From: Bacteroidota bacterium
GTDB lineage: Bacteria > Bacteroidota > Bacteroidia > JACCXN01
Direction: 5' to 3'
Length of the DNA stretch: 20,380 nucleotides
NCBI GenBank assembly: GCA_947462515.1
Contig: CANHPJ010000006.1
Span: 1-20,380, forward strand
Part shown: positions 5,675 to 14,043 of the stretch, piece after piece
Numbering within the stretch: position 1 is the first letter of the stretch
Layout: each line of letters starts with the position of its first letter
Notes under the pieces: model-generated
Told to the model about the DNA's origin: nothing
The model's input: only the letters and a program-made list of their open reading frames with translations
Databases searched by the model: none
Translations under genes and position numbers: made by a program

Positions 5675-7261
5675 TTAACCGTTCATTGAAATTAAAAACT
5701 CATCATTATTTTGAGTATTTTTCATCCTGTCAAGCAAAAATTGCATGGCCTCATTAGGATTCATATCGGCTAGATGATTTCTTAAAATCCAGATCTTTTG
5801 CAGAACATCCTTGTCAACAAGCAAGTCTTCTTTTCTGGTACTTGAAGAGTTTATATCTATCGAAGGGTATATTCTTCTGTTGGATAGTTTTCGGTCTAAT
5901 TGCAATTCCATGTTACCAGTACCTTTAAACTCCTCAAAAATAACCTCATCCATTTTAGAACCAGTGTCGGTAAGTGCTGTAGCTAAAATAGTCAGTGAAC
6001 CGCCATTTTCAATATTTCTGGCAGCTCCAAAAAAACGTTTCGGTTTATGAAGTGCATTTGCATCAACACCACCGGAAAGCACCTTTCCTGATGCAGGAGA
6101 TACCGTATTATAGGCACGTGCAAGTCTGGTAATTGAATCCAGCAAAATAACCACATCATGACCACATTCCACCAATCTTTTTGCTTTTTCAAGAACAATA
6201 TTGGCAACTTTTACATGGCGTTCAGCCGGTTCATCAAAAGTTGATGAAACTACTTCAGCTTTAACACTTCTAGCCATATCGGTTACCTCTTCAGGTCTTT
6301 CATCAATCAACAAAATAATCAAGTATACCTCAGGATGATTGCTAGCAATTGCATTGGCTACTTCTTTCAGAAGAGTAGTTTTTCCTGTTTTTGGTTGTGC
6401 AACAATTAATCCTCTTTGACCTTTTCCAATAGGAGTAAACATATCCATTACTCTCATTGATAAAGAACCTTTACCATGTGAAGCGGTGAGGTGCAGCTTT
6501 TCTTGGGGAAACAACGGTGTCAAATGTTCAAATGGAATCCTATCTCTTACATAAGCCGGATCTTGACCATTAATCTTTTCAACTTTGATGAGTGGAAAGT
6601 ATTTTTCTCCTTCTTTAGGCGGTCTGACGCTTCCCCGAACAGTATCGCCAGTTTTAAGTCCGAACAATTTAATCTGACTCTGAGATACATAAATATCATC
6701 GGGAGAATTAAAATAATTGTAATCAGAAGATCTCAAGAAACCATAGCCATCTTGCATTATTTCAAGTATTCCTTCACTTATTATGATTCCATCAAAATTA
6801 TAAAGAGGCTCTTGTTTTCTCTGAAAAGAGGGCTGTTGTGGTCTTTGTCTGAATTGACCTTCATTAGATGACTTATCTCTTTGAATGTCTGATTTGTTTG
6901 GTTCCAAGTCTTGTTTAGTTTCACCTAAATTATCAGACGTTTCGGGAGTCTGTTCAGTAAACGTAATGGATTCCGTTGAGTCTGGAATTATTATGCTTTC
7001 CAATGCAACAGGACTTAATTCTTCTTGAAATGGCAATTCGATTTCAGAAACAATTTCGTTTTTTTTAATAGGAGATGCCTTTTCTCTAGATATTTTAACT
7101 TTTGGAGCATCTGATTTTGGTGTTTCTCCTTTTGAAGAATCTGCAATTAAAGATTCGTTTTGAGAATTTTCTATTTGTTGTGGTTCCTCTTTAGGTTTTC
7201 TAGGTCTTAATACCCTTACCGGCTCTTTAGTTTTGGCTTTGTCTTCTTTTTTGTTTTCCAC
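5675..7261 (-). CDS. rho: Transcription termination factor Rho, lacking a recognisable Rho_N domain
   Basis: Rho is the hexameric RNA-dependent helicase that ends transcription of untranslated RNA. Residues 155-230 are the cold-shock-like primary RNA-binding domain (GILEIMQDGYGFLRSSDYNY and onward). The ATPase core follows: Walker A QPKTGKTT (289-296), LLIDERPEEVTDM (317-329), Walker B VVILLDSITRLARAYN (370-385), Q-loop LSGGVDANALHKPKRFFGAARN (395-416) and R-loop GTGNMELQLDRKLSNRR (447-463). The first 150 residues are low-complexity and charged (Lys/Glu/Pro/Gln/Ser), and I see no Rho_N (SAP-like) helices, which many bacterial Rho proteins carry. The start is GTG at 7261; no in-frame ATG precedes it, and an in-frame TAA lies 14 codons upstream. 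The gene ends with two consecutive TAA codons and is followed after 6 bp by the DUF4199 gene. Confidence 0.97.
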   Translation of the reverse strand: MENKKEDKAKTKEPVRVLRPRKPKEEPQQIENSQNESLIADSSKGETPKSDAPKVKISREKASPIKKNEIVSEIELPFQEELSPVALESIIIPDSTESITFTEQTPETSDNLGETKQDLEPNKSDIQRDKSSNEGQFRQRPQQPSFQRKQEPLYNFDGIIISEGILEIMQDGYGFLRSSDYNYFNSPDDIYVSQSQIKLFGLKTGDTVRGSVRPPKEGEKYFPLIKVEKINGQDPAYVRDRIPFEHLTPLFPQEKLHLTASHGKGSLSMRVMDMFTPIGKGQRGLIVAQPKTGKTTLLKEVANAIASNHPEVYLIILLIDERPEEVTDMARSVKAEVVSSTFDEPAERHVKVANIVLEKAKRLVECGHDVVILLDSITRLARAYNTVSPASGKVLSGGVDANALHKPKRFFGAARNIENGGSLTILATALTDTGSKMDEVIFEEFKGTGNMELQLDRKLSNRRIYPSIDINSSSTRKEDLLVDKDVLQKIWILRNHLADMNPNEAMQFLLDRMKNTQNNDEFLISMNG

Positions 7262-7607
7262 AGGATGTTTTTTTGGGAGAATATATTTTTCTGGTGAGTT
7301 TTATTTTTAAATACCGGATATTTTTTTCTAAATATTTTTATTTTAAATTAAACCATTTTGAAAGGCAAACGATATTGTTTTAACCGGAATGATTTCGTGA
7401 TATTTGAATAAATGAAATAGAATATACACTTAAATGGTATATTATTTTTATCAGTAAGTAATTTTGATTAATGTATTTCAGAATTAGAAATACTACCTAG
7501 TATTGACTATCAAGGATGGTGCAATGATACAAATAAAAATTGATTTAACTCAATGATAACAAATAAAAAATTATTTTTGTTCTTCATAACTTATAAAAAT
7601 TGATTTT
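7262..7607. promoter_or_regulatory. Divergent intergenic region between rho and the DUF4293 gene
   Basis: This 346-bp, very AT-rich region must carry promoters in both directions. For the + gene a TATTTTTG box (TAnnTTTG type) lies at 7572-7579, 28 bp before its ATG; the -33 element is poor. For rho the best - strand candidate is TATCGTTTG (reverse of 7366-7374), which has a 3-nt rather than a 2-nt spacer. An imperfect AT-rich direct repeat occupies 7522-7608. I see no coding sequence here, and no displaced Rho_N domain in the rho frame. Confidence 0.5.
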
Positions 7608-7608
7608 A
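7522..7608 (+). repeat. Iterated AT-rich direct repeat upstream of the DUF4293 gene
   Basis: CAATGATACAAATAAAAATT begins at 7522 and recurs as CAATGATAACAAATAAAAAA from 7551, 29 bp later. A partial third copy, ATAAAAATTGATTTTA, spans 7593-7608 and runs into the start codon. The second copy overlaps the proposed -7 promoter box. Confidence 0.65.
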
Positions 7609-8075
7609 TGATTCAGAGAGTCCAAACCTTGTACCTTTTTTTTATTGTTGTTATTTCAATTGTTTTGTTTTTTGTTCCCTTGGTTGAATTCGTAAATAGC
7701 GATTCCATTTTTAGCTTGAATATTTTGGGTTTGGAGTTTCAAAACCAAGAAAATTCTTTTTCAATAAGTACTTTTCCGCTAATAATAATCAATACTTTAA
7801 TTATAGTTTTAACTTCAATTTGCATTATTACATTCAAGAACAGAAACCTACAAATTAAAATTTGTAAAATTAATTTATTTCTAATTTCTGCTTTTTTGAT
7901 TTTTACAGTAATGTATTCTACTCAAATTGAGGAAAAACTAGCTGATAAGGGATTAAATACTTCTTTCGGTTTGGGTATTATATTGCCAATAATATCAATA
8001 ATACTAACTTATTTGGCCATAAGAGGAATTAAAAAAGATCAAGAACTAATACGTTCTGTAGACAGAATAAGGTAG
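7608..8075 (+). CDS. DUF4293 family membrane protein
   Basis: This 155-residue protein of unknown function has four predicted membrane segments (about 7-27, 55-76, 86-104 and 120-139). The opening MIQRVQTLYLFF and the closing KDQELIRSVDRIR are the signature ends of DUF4293, a Bacteroidota-specific family often encoded next to rho, as here. The ATG at 7608 is the first codon of the recognisable family sequence. The gene is transcribed alone, divergently from rho and convergently with the phosphoesterase gene, whose stop lies 10 bp away. I see no hairpin terminator in that 10-bp gap. No biochemical role is known. Confidence 0.85.
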   Translation: MIQRVQTLYLFFIVVISIVLFFVPLVEFVNSDSIFSLNILGLEFQNQENSFSISTFPLIIINTLIIVLTSICIITFKNRNLQIKICKINLFLISAFLIFTVMYSTQIEEKLADKGLNTSFGLGIILPIISIILTYLAIRGIKKDQELIRSVDRIR

Positions 8076-8085
8076 TTACTAAAAA

Positions 8086-8580
8086 TTATTTTAATCCTAA
8101 CTCAATAACTTCAAGATCTTTTACAAGGTCTTTATCTACTGTAAATCTTAATAATGTTTTAATTTTATGAAATCCATGGTTACCACATGCACCTGGATTC
8201 ATGTGTAACAAATTAAATTTTTTATCGAACATTACCTTAAGTATGTGAGAATGTCCACATATAAATAATTTTGGAGGAGTAGCGTGGAGCATTGCTCTTA
8301 CATCGGGAGCATATTTACCCGGATATCCCCCAATATGGGTTATTAAAACATGCAATTCCTCGCATTTAAAATTTAAATATTTGGGAAATTCCTTTCGTAT
8401 ATCTTGGCCATCAATGTTTCCGTACACGGCCCGAAGTGGTTTAATTTTTTCAAGCTCATCAGATACTTTAGAAGTACCTATGTCACCGGCATGCCATATT
8501 TCATCACATTCATCAAGATACTTAAATATTTTTGGGTCTAAGTGATTATGAGTATCCGAAATCAGTGCTATTCTTTTCAC
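8086..8580 (-). CDS. YfcE/MJ0936-type metallophosphoesterase
   Basis: This 164-residue cytoplasmic calcineurin-like phosphoesterase of the compact YfcE class carries every metal motif: SDTH (Asp9, His11), GDIG (Asp33), GNID (Asn55), THIGG (His82) and GHSH (His110, His112). Family members hydrolyse phosphodiesters with a di-metal centre, commonly with Mn2+; the natural substrate is usually unknown. The length is normal for the class. Its ATG is 2 bp downstream of the batE stop and no terminator intervenes, so it appears to be the last gene of the Bat operon. The pairing could be simple co-transcription rather than shared function. Confidence 0.93.
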   Translation of the reverse strand: MKRIALISDTHNHLDPKIFKYLDECDEIWHAGDIGTSKVSDELEKIKPLRAVYGNIDGQDIRKEFPKYLNFKCEELHVLITHIGGYPGKYAPDVRAMLHATPPKLFICGHSHILKVMFDKKFNLLHMNPGACGNHGFHKIKTLLRFTVDKDLVKDLEVIELGLK

Positions 8581-8582
8581 GA

Positions 8583-9350
8583 TTATATTTTTTGAAAAGT
8601 GGTGGACTTAATCCATCCTATGTTTCCGTTTTCTATCTTTACTTTATTCCATTCCCCCAGGCTTTCAATAATCTTAACTTTTGTTCCTTCGTGAATCACA
8701 AATAGTTGAGTAGACTTTTCATCGGGTGCGCTTTTAACCGTTAAACTTTCTTCAAATATGATTGCACTATTACTTTCGGTTAAAAATGATTTTTGCTGGT
8801 AAGCTAGAATAAAGGATAATATTCCCCCAACAAATGATATACAGGCAGTATAAAATCCGATTTTTTTTATGACTGTATTATTAAAAACAATAAAAATGAT
8901 AAAAAGGGCAAGTCCAAAAAATAAAAACAACAAACTCAAAAAGGCCCAAGTATCTATTTTAAATGACAACAAAAGATTTAACCAAAGTTTTTTCATAAAA
9001 AAGTCCGGAACAGGTTCTATTTTATCAGTAATGTTTTTATTTGCCAATTTAAGATTATGTTTAATGTCTTCATCGGCAGCATTTAGCTTATAAGCCTTCT
9101 CATAATATAATATCGCAGATGGATAATCTTTTAGTTTAAAATAAGAATTTCCAAGGTTGAAATAAACCTGATAATTAACAAATCCTTTATTTATTATGCT
9201 TTTGTACTTTTCTACTGCAAGGCTATAATCTGCATTTTTATAGGCAGTATTTCCTATATTGAATATATCTGTCAATTCATTTTTACTGGCAAATGAATTA
9301 AGGTTTATGATCAAAAGAATCAACAATAATATTTTACTGTTTATTTTCAT
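8583..9350 (-). CDS. batE: BatE, TPR and SH3-domain membrane protein of the aerotolerance operon
   Basis: The 255-residue protein has a signal-like N-terminus (1-22), TPR units at about 25-105 (FNIGNTAYKNADYSLAVEKY and YFNLGNSYFKLKDYPSAILYYEKAYKLN), two membrane segments (about 134-157 and 164-184), and a C-terminal bacterial SH3-like domain (about 194-255, with LTVKSAPDE and GWIKS). This is the BatE architecture of Bacteroidota: TPRs on the periplasmic side and the SH3 domain after the membrane pair. It lies 43 bp downstream of batD in the moxR-bat operon. The family is linked to oxygen and stress tolerance, but its molecular action is unproven. The ATG at 9350 begins the signal sequence directly. 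Confidence 0.9.
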   Translation of the reverse strand: MKINSKILLLILLIINLNSFASKNELTDIFNIGNTAYKNADYSLAVEKYKSIINKGFVNYQVYFNLGNSYFKLKDYPSAILYYEKAYKLNAADEDIKHNLKLANKNITDKIEPVPDFFMKKLWLNLLLSFKIDTWAFLSLLFLFFGLALFIIFIVFNNTVIKKIGFYTACISFVGGILSFILAYQQKSFLTESNSAIIFEESLTVKSAPDEKSTQLFVIHEGTKVKIIESLGEWNKVKIENGNIGWIKSTTFQKI

Positions 9351-9393
9351 GCCATTTTATTTTATAGAATTAACATTTAAAAATGTATGTTTT

Positions 9394-11238
9394 TTATGCA
9401 TGTGATAATTTATGCTTTGCAGAGTCCAAAGCCTCTTCTATTTCGATAATTATGGATTCTGCATTTTTATAAATTTCTGATTTTGATAAATTGCTGGTAG
9501 GGGCGAATCGGGCGTATTCACAATGATCTAATGTTTCAAGTAGCTGATTTATTGTCTCTTGTCGTATATTTTTTGAAGATAAACTATCGGATATCGACTC
9601 CTTTGAAAGATCAGCCACAGCAATAGATAATTTATCGCCCAAATACCCGTATAAAGCCCTAAAAATCTCTTCATACAGGAGTTTGTCTTCATTATTATCT
9701 ATATGTTTTTTTGCATTTGATAGTTTTTTGATGGCTATTTTTTTTGCTTTACTTGATTTTAACCAGGTATGATTTTGTGAATTTTCTTCATGTTTTTTCC
9801 AGAGAGCTAAAAATAAACTCATTAAAATAAAAGGCAAAGCAAATAAGAAATAGAAAAAGCCTGTTCCAAAAAAATACCTGCCTGTTTCGTTAATCTCGTC
9901 TAAATCGGTTTTTATGTATTGTATATCATCTGCAAGCATTTTCACGTCTTCTTTATCTTTGCCGCTGATCACCGTGGATTCCTCCGCATCACCTTTTTCA
10001 ATGTTAAGTTCGATGGCAGGGGTGTATAATTCCTTGTATTGCTTTGTTGCTGGATTGAAGTATGAAAATGCTAAAGGATCTATAGTGAATTTGCCCGAAT
10101 GCCTCGGTATTATTAGATATTCATAAGTAATTGTCCCACTGCTTCCAGATTCATTTGTAATAACTTTTTCGGATATTTTAGGATCATAGGTCTCAAAATC
10201 ACTTGGGAAAGTCGGTTTTGGGGTTTCTAATAGTTTTAAATTTCCTTTTCCAGAAATAGTAATTATATAATTAATGGCTTCATTGGCCTTTACTTTTAAT
10301 TTGTCTGCTTTACAATCAATAGTAAAATTTCCAACTGCACCTGAGTATCCCAATGGCTTATTATTTTCCGGGGTAGGTAAAACTTCTATTTTTACCGGCT
10401 GACTTTTTAAGGAATATTTTACATTTTCAACTGTTCCAAAAAATTGGTCGAAAATATTTTGAGGCCTTCTATTTGACTGCTTTTGAATAACAAAATCCAT
10501 TTCGAGTGGATCGAGTATAAGTTTTCCTGAACGTTGAGGAAAAAGAATGGTTTTTTTGATTTCTGAAACATGGTATACCGTTCCATTTACATTTTCGGTA
10601 TAAGCATTGGATTCAGCATTTGGATTATCTAAATCCTGACTCCAGAAACCCGTTAAGGCAGGCACCTTGTTAACATTATACTGCTGAATATTTACTCTGT
10701 AATAAACTTTGTAGGTAGCATTTATTTGTTCCCCGATATAGGCATTGGTTTTATTTACAGAAACCTTCAAGAAAATATCATCACTAGAATTATTAGAAGT
10801 AGATTCCTGTTTTTGATTCGTTGTGTTTTGTCTTTGCTGATTTTGCTGCGTTTGGGCAGGAGCCTGACCTTTAAGAACTTCAATAGTTAATTCATTCGAT
10901 TCAAGTAATTTAGATCCAACTTTTATTTTAGCAGGTCTAATTTTAAATTTCCCTTCTTTAACAGGACTTAAAATATAAGATAAAGTAAGACTTTGAGAAT
11001 AGTTGCCATTGACGATTTGAACAGAGGTGGACTGATTTGGACCGCTCAATACCCTGAAATCAGCAAAATTAGGCGCTTTAAAATCACTACCACTGGAATT
11101 AATCGTAAAGCTAACCTGAAAATTTTCTCCTAATGCAACTTTAGTTCTATTTGCCTGTGCAGTAAATTGAATCTCTCCTGCGAATAATAAATTCACGGGA
11201 AGCAGAAATAAAATTAAAATGTGTTTTAAGAATCTCAT
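9394..11238 (-). CDS. batD: BatD, oxygen-tolerance protein
   Basis: This 614-residue envelope protein has a signal peptide (1-20, ending LLFAG). Extracytoplasmic beta-sandwich domains follow, with the typical opening VALGENFQVSFTINSSG and the repeating SGKLILDPLEM and SGKFTIDPLAF strands. A Gln/Asn-rich linker spans about 124-150, there is one membrane segment (about 457-479), and a cytoplasmic helical tail runs from 481 to 614. The order is that of BatD proteins. The gene follows batC after 24 bp and precedes batE. BatD is thought to act with the von Willebrand proteins BatA and BatB at the membrane. It is a strong family match, but biochemical function remains unknown. Confidence 0.93.
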   Translation of the reverse strand: MRFLKHILILFLLPVNLLFAGEIQFTAQANRTKVALGENFQVSFTINSSGSDFKAPNFADFRVLSGPNQSTSVQIVNGNYSQSLTLSYILSPVKEGKFKIRPAKIKVGSKLLESNELTIEVLKGQAPAQTQQNQQRQNTTNQKQESTSNNSSDDIFLKVSVNKTNAYIGEQINATYKVYYRVNIQQYNVNKVPALTGFWSQDLDNPNAESNAYTENVNGTVYHVSEIKKTILFPQRSGKLILDPLEMDFVIQKQSNRRPQNIFDQFFGTVENVKYSLKSQPVKIEVLPTPENNKPLGYSGAVGNFTIDCKADKLKVKANEAINYIITISGKGNLKLLETPKPTFPSDFETYDPKISEKVITNESGSSGTITYEYLIIPRHSGKFTIDPLAFSYFNPATKQYKELYTPAIELNIEKGDAEESTVISGKDKEDVKMLADDIQYIKTDLDEINETGRYFFGTGFFYFLFALPFILMSLFLALWKKHEENSQNHTWLKSSKAKKIAIKKLSNAKKHIDNNEDKLLYEEIFRALYGYLGDKLSIAVADLSKESISDSLSSKNIRQETINQLLETLDHCEYARFAPTSNLSKSEIYKNAESIIIEIEEALDSAKHKLSHA

Positions 11239-11262
11239 TTTACAATATTTATGATTAGTTTT

Positions 11263-11991
11263 TTACCAATCTTTTTCAATTTGAACGTTGACTTTAACTT
11301 TCTGCTTGTTTAGCTTTTCCTGTACATTTTTTTCTTCTTTATTTTGAGCGTCTAATAATCGCTTGGCCTCTTGTTTAGACAACTGATCCTTTTTAGGCTC
11401 TGTTTCTTTTTGGTTTTCTTGTTTCTGATCTTGTTTGTTATCCTTGCTGTTTTTCTGATCCTCTTTTTCCTGTTTTTCTTTCTTCTCGTCTTCTTTTTTA
11501 TTTTGATCCTTTTTATCGTCTTTTTTGTCGTCTTTCTTATTATCGTCCTTCTTCTGTTGTTCTTGTTTTTTTAATAATTGTTTGGCATACATTAAGTTAT
11601 ACCTTGTATCTTCATCCTTAGAATTATTTTTCAATGCATTTTTATATGCTTCAATACTCTCCTCATATTTATTGGTTTTCAATAATGAATTCCCCAAATT
11701 ATGAAATGCCTTTGCTTTGGTTTCCTTGTCCGGTGCCGTTTGACTTAAATTTTTAAATTGATTGGCTGCCTCTTCAAATTTTTCTTGCTTATATAATACA
11801 TCTGCAATATTAAATGCCCCATTAAAGGATTTTTCATTTATTTTGATTGCATCCAAATATTTAGTCTGAGCATCGGTATATTTGCCTTGCTCGTAGAGTT
11901 TATTTCCTTCTCTAAGCAGTTTATTCTCTTTTTGAGCTAAACCTTTTATGGATATAAATAAAAGAAAAATCAGATATAATTGTTTTTTCAT
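11263..11991 (-). CDS. batC: BatC, TPR protein with Lys/Glu/Asp/Gln-rich C-terminal region
   Basis: The 242-residue protein has a signal peptide (1-20, ending GLAQ), about three TPR units (22-140, including GKYTDAQTKYLDAIKINEK and AFHNLGNSLLKTNKYEESIEAYKNAL), and then a very low-complexity charged stretch (140-204) of Lys, Asp, Glu, Gln and Asn. It ends with a short conserved-looking tail, VQIEKDW. BatC proteins are TPR partners of BatB. The ATG overlaps the batB stop in an ATGA (11988-11991), indicating translational coupling. The charged stretch makes the opposite strand look like a long Leu/Phe-rich open frame, which is not a gene. Confidence 0.92.
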   Translation of the reverse strand: MKKQLYLIFLLFISIKGLAQKENKLLREGNKLYEQGKYTDAQTKYLDAIKINEKSFNGAFNIADVLYKQEKFEEAANQFKNLSQTAPDKETKAKAFHNLGNSLLKTNKYEESIEAYKNALKNNSKDEDTRYNLMYAKQLLKKQEQQKKDDNKKDDKKDDKKDQNKKEDEKKEKQEKEDQKNSKDNKQDQKQENQKETEPKKDQLSKQEAKRLLDAQNKEEKNVQEKLNKQKVKVNVQIEKDW

Positions 11992-13043
11992 TTTTTTTCA
12001 GCAAATAGATTAATTTTTTCCATCCATTTAATTTTCCTGCGCGAAACGAAAAAATCCAATGTAAGAAATAACAATGCTAGGGCGACAAAGTATTGAAATT
12101 GCTCCTCATAATCGGTAAACGATTTTTCTTCAAATTCTTGTTTATCCATTTTCTCAAACTCTTTCATCAATAATTCAAGACCATTTTTTGAATTACTGGC
12201 TCTTACGTAGATTCCTTTACCCGAAGATGCAATATCCTGAAGCATTTGTTCATTCAATTTAGTAATGACCGTTTGTCCTTCCTTGTCTTTTTTATAACCT
12301 GTTTTAACACCATTTGATAAGGAAGGAATAGGTGATCCTTGAGGTGATCCCATTCCTATAGTATGAACAATGATGCCCTGCTCTTGGGCGCTATTGGCTT
12401 CGTTTATGGCATCGTCTTCGTGATTCTCGCCATCTGTAATCACTATAATTGATCTGTTCTTTTTCAGATTATTTTCATTGGGTTCGCCAAAAGACTTAAC
12501 CGCCAAATTAATAGCGGTGCCAATTGCGGTTCCCTGTGTTGGAACAATCTCAGTATTTATGGTATTAATAAACAATTTGGCTGCAGCATAATCGGTTGTT
12601 ATGGGCAATTGCACGAAGGCTTCTCCGGCAAAAACAATTATACCTAATCGATCACCTTTTAAATCATCAATTAATTTTAATATTGATTGCTTTGCTCTCT
12701 CCAATCGGTTTGGAGATAAATCTTCTGCCATCATACTGTTTGAAACATCCAAAGCAATGACAATATCGGCGCCTTGTCGTTTGACAACCTCTAATTTAGA
12801 TCCCATTTGAGGTCCTGCAATGGCAAGGATTAAAAATGCAAAAGCAATAAGTTGAAAAACAAGCTTGATCCTTGTTTTAGAATCAGAAATATCAGGTATG
12901 AGTTTCATTATCAATTCATAATCTCCCAAGCGCTTTATAGCTTTTTTCCTCCATCTGGACATTAGCAAGAATATGACCACCAAAACTGGAATCAGAAACA
13001 AACCGTATAAATAAACTGTATGCGAAAACCTTAGCATTTTCAA
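11988..13043 (-). CDS. batB: BatB, von Willebrand factor A domain membrane protein
   Basis: This 351-residue protein has two N-terminal membrane segments (about 10-28 and 60-77), a von Willebrand A domain (about 92-300), and a C-terminal membrane segment (about 317-335). The metal-binding MIDAS residues are intact: DVSNS (Asp99, Ser101, Ser103), a Thr in QGTAIG, and Asp in VITDGENHEDD. The motif AEDLSPNRLERAK is shared with BatA. The gene starts 4 bp after batA ends and overlaps batC by 4 bp. BatA and BatB are paralogues expected to form a membrane complex contacted by MoxR and the TPR proteins. Confidence 0.95.
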   Translation of the reverse strand: MKMLRFSHTVYLYGLFLIPVLVVIFLLMSRWRKKAIKRLGDYELIMKLIPDISDSKTRIKLVFQLIAFAFLILAIAGPQMGSKLEVVKRQGADIVIALDVSNSMMAEDLSPNRLERAKQSILKLIDDLKGDRLGIIVFAGEAFVQLPITTDYAAAKLFINTINTEIVPTQGTAIGTAINLAVKSFGEPNENNLKKNRSIIVITDGENHEDDAINEANSAQEQGIIVHTIGMGSPQGSPIPSLSNGVKTGYKKDKEGQTVITKLNEQMLQDIASSGKGIYVRASNSKNGLELLMKEFEKMDKQEFEEKSFTDYEEQFQYFVALALLFLTLDFFVSRRKIKWMEKINLFAEKK

Positions 13044-13047
13044 TAAA

Positions 13048-14043
13048 TTATGGTATTCTTTTAAAATAAGTGTGTCTTAAAATAAATTCCAATAGAAAAC
13101 ATATTGCAGCCATTAATACCAATGGAAAATAACTTTCAGTTTTCTTTCTATATTCAATAACGTCCACTTTAGATTTTTCTAAAAGATCTATTTCCTGGTA
13201 AATTTCCTTTAATTTATTATTATCTGTGGCTCTATAATACTTACCATCCGTTAAATTGGCAATCTTTTTAAGAGTAACTTCATCAATATCTGCTTTCTGA
13301 TATTGATACTGGGTACCAAAGGGAGTTTTGATAGGGTAGGGAGCCTCCCCATTGGTTCCGATGCCGATTGTATAAACCCTAACACCCATTTCCTGGGCAA
13401 TTTCACCTGCTGTAATGGGAGGAATTGAGCCAGCTGTATTCATCCCATCGGTCAGTAAAATTACAATTTTACTTGTAGCCTCACTGTCTTTCAATCTATT
13501 TACTGCATTCGCCAATCCCATACCTATGGCGGTTCCATCGTTTATCATTCCATTTTTAATCTCTAAGAAAAGATTTTTCAATACGGCATGATCACTGGTC
13601 AAAGGACATTGAGTAAAACTCTCACCGCTATAAACAACCAAGCCAATTCTGTCATTTTTTCTTCCTGAGATAAAATCCATTGCAATTTTTTTTGCCGCCT
13701 CCAGTCTGTTAGGTTTCAAATCTTCAGCTAACATGCTGCTTGAAATGTCAAGTGCCAACACAATGTCAATTCCTTCAGTTGTTACATTTTGCCAGCTGCT
13801 TTTTGTTTGAGGTCTAGCTAAAGCAATTATTAAGAATACAATAGCTATTAACCTGAAAACAAATAAACTATGTATTAGATTTACTTTTAAACCTTTTTTT
13901 AAACCCTTGAAAGGCTCTAAAGTAGAAATCGTAATTTCTGGATTAGACCGTATATTTTTAAACCAATAGTAAATCACTGCTATTGGAATGATTAGCAATA
14001 AATAAAGAAACTCCGGATTCGCCCAATCTACATTCTCAATCAT
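13048..14043 (-). CDS. batA: BatA, von Willebrand factor A domain membrane protein
   Basis: This 331-residue paralogue of BatB has membrane segments at about 12-28, 58-76 and 307-325 around a central von Willebrand A domain. The MIDAS is complete: DISSS (Asp99, Ser101, Ser103), Thr in DGTAIGMG, and Asp in LLTDGMN. Family motifs such as LALARPQ, AEDLKPNRLEAAK and YTIGIGTNG fit BatA (aerotolerance regulator) proteins. Its ATG overlaps the stop of the upstream DUF4381-like gene in an ATGA (14040-14043), and batB begins 4 bp after its stop, so translation is tightly coupled. It presumably presents its metal-dependent adhesion face to envelope partners. Confidence 0.95.
   Translation of the reverse strand: MIENVDWANPEFLYLLLIIPIAVIYYWFKNIRSNPEITISTLEPFKGLKKGLKVNLIHSLFVFRLIAIVFLIIALARPQTKSSWQNVTTEGIDIVLALDISSSMLAEDLKPNRLEAAKKIAMDFISGRKNDRIGLVVYSGESFTQCPLTSDHAVLKNLFLEIKNGMINDGTAIGMGLANAVNRLKDSEATSKIVILLTDGMNTAGSIPPITAGEIAQEMGVRVYTIGIGTNGEAPYPIKTPFGTQYQYQKADIDEVTLKKIANLTDGKYYRATDNNKLKEIYQEIDLLEKSKVDVIEYRKKTESYFPLVLMAAICFLLEFILRHTYFKRIP

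Noticed and set aside
11371..11574. A + strand open frame rich in Leu, Phe, Val and Ile that looks like a small membrane protein
   Set aside because: It is the antisense of the Lys/Asp/Glu/Gln-rich part of batC; low-complexity AAG/GAT codons read backwards give CTT/ATC. It has no independent start context.
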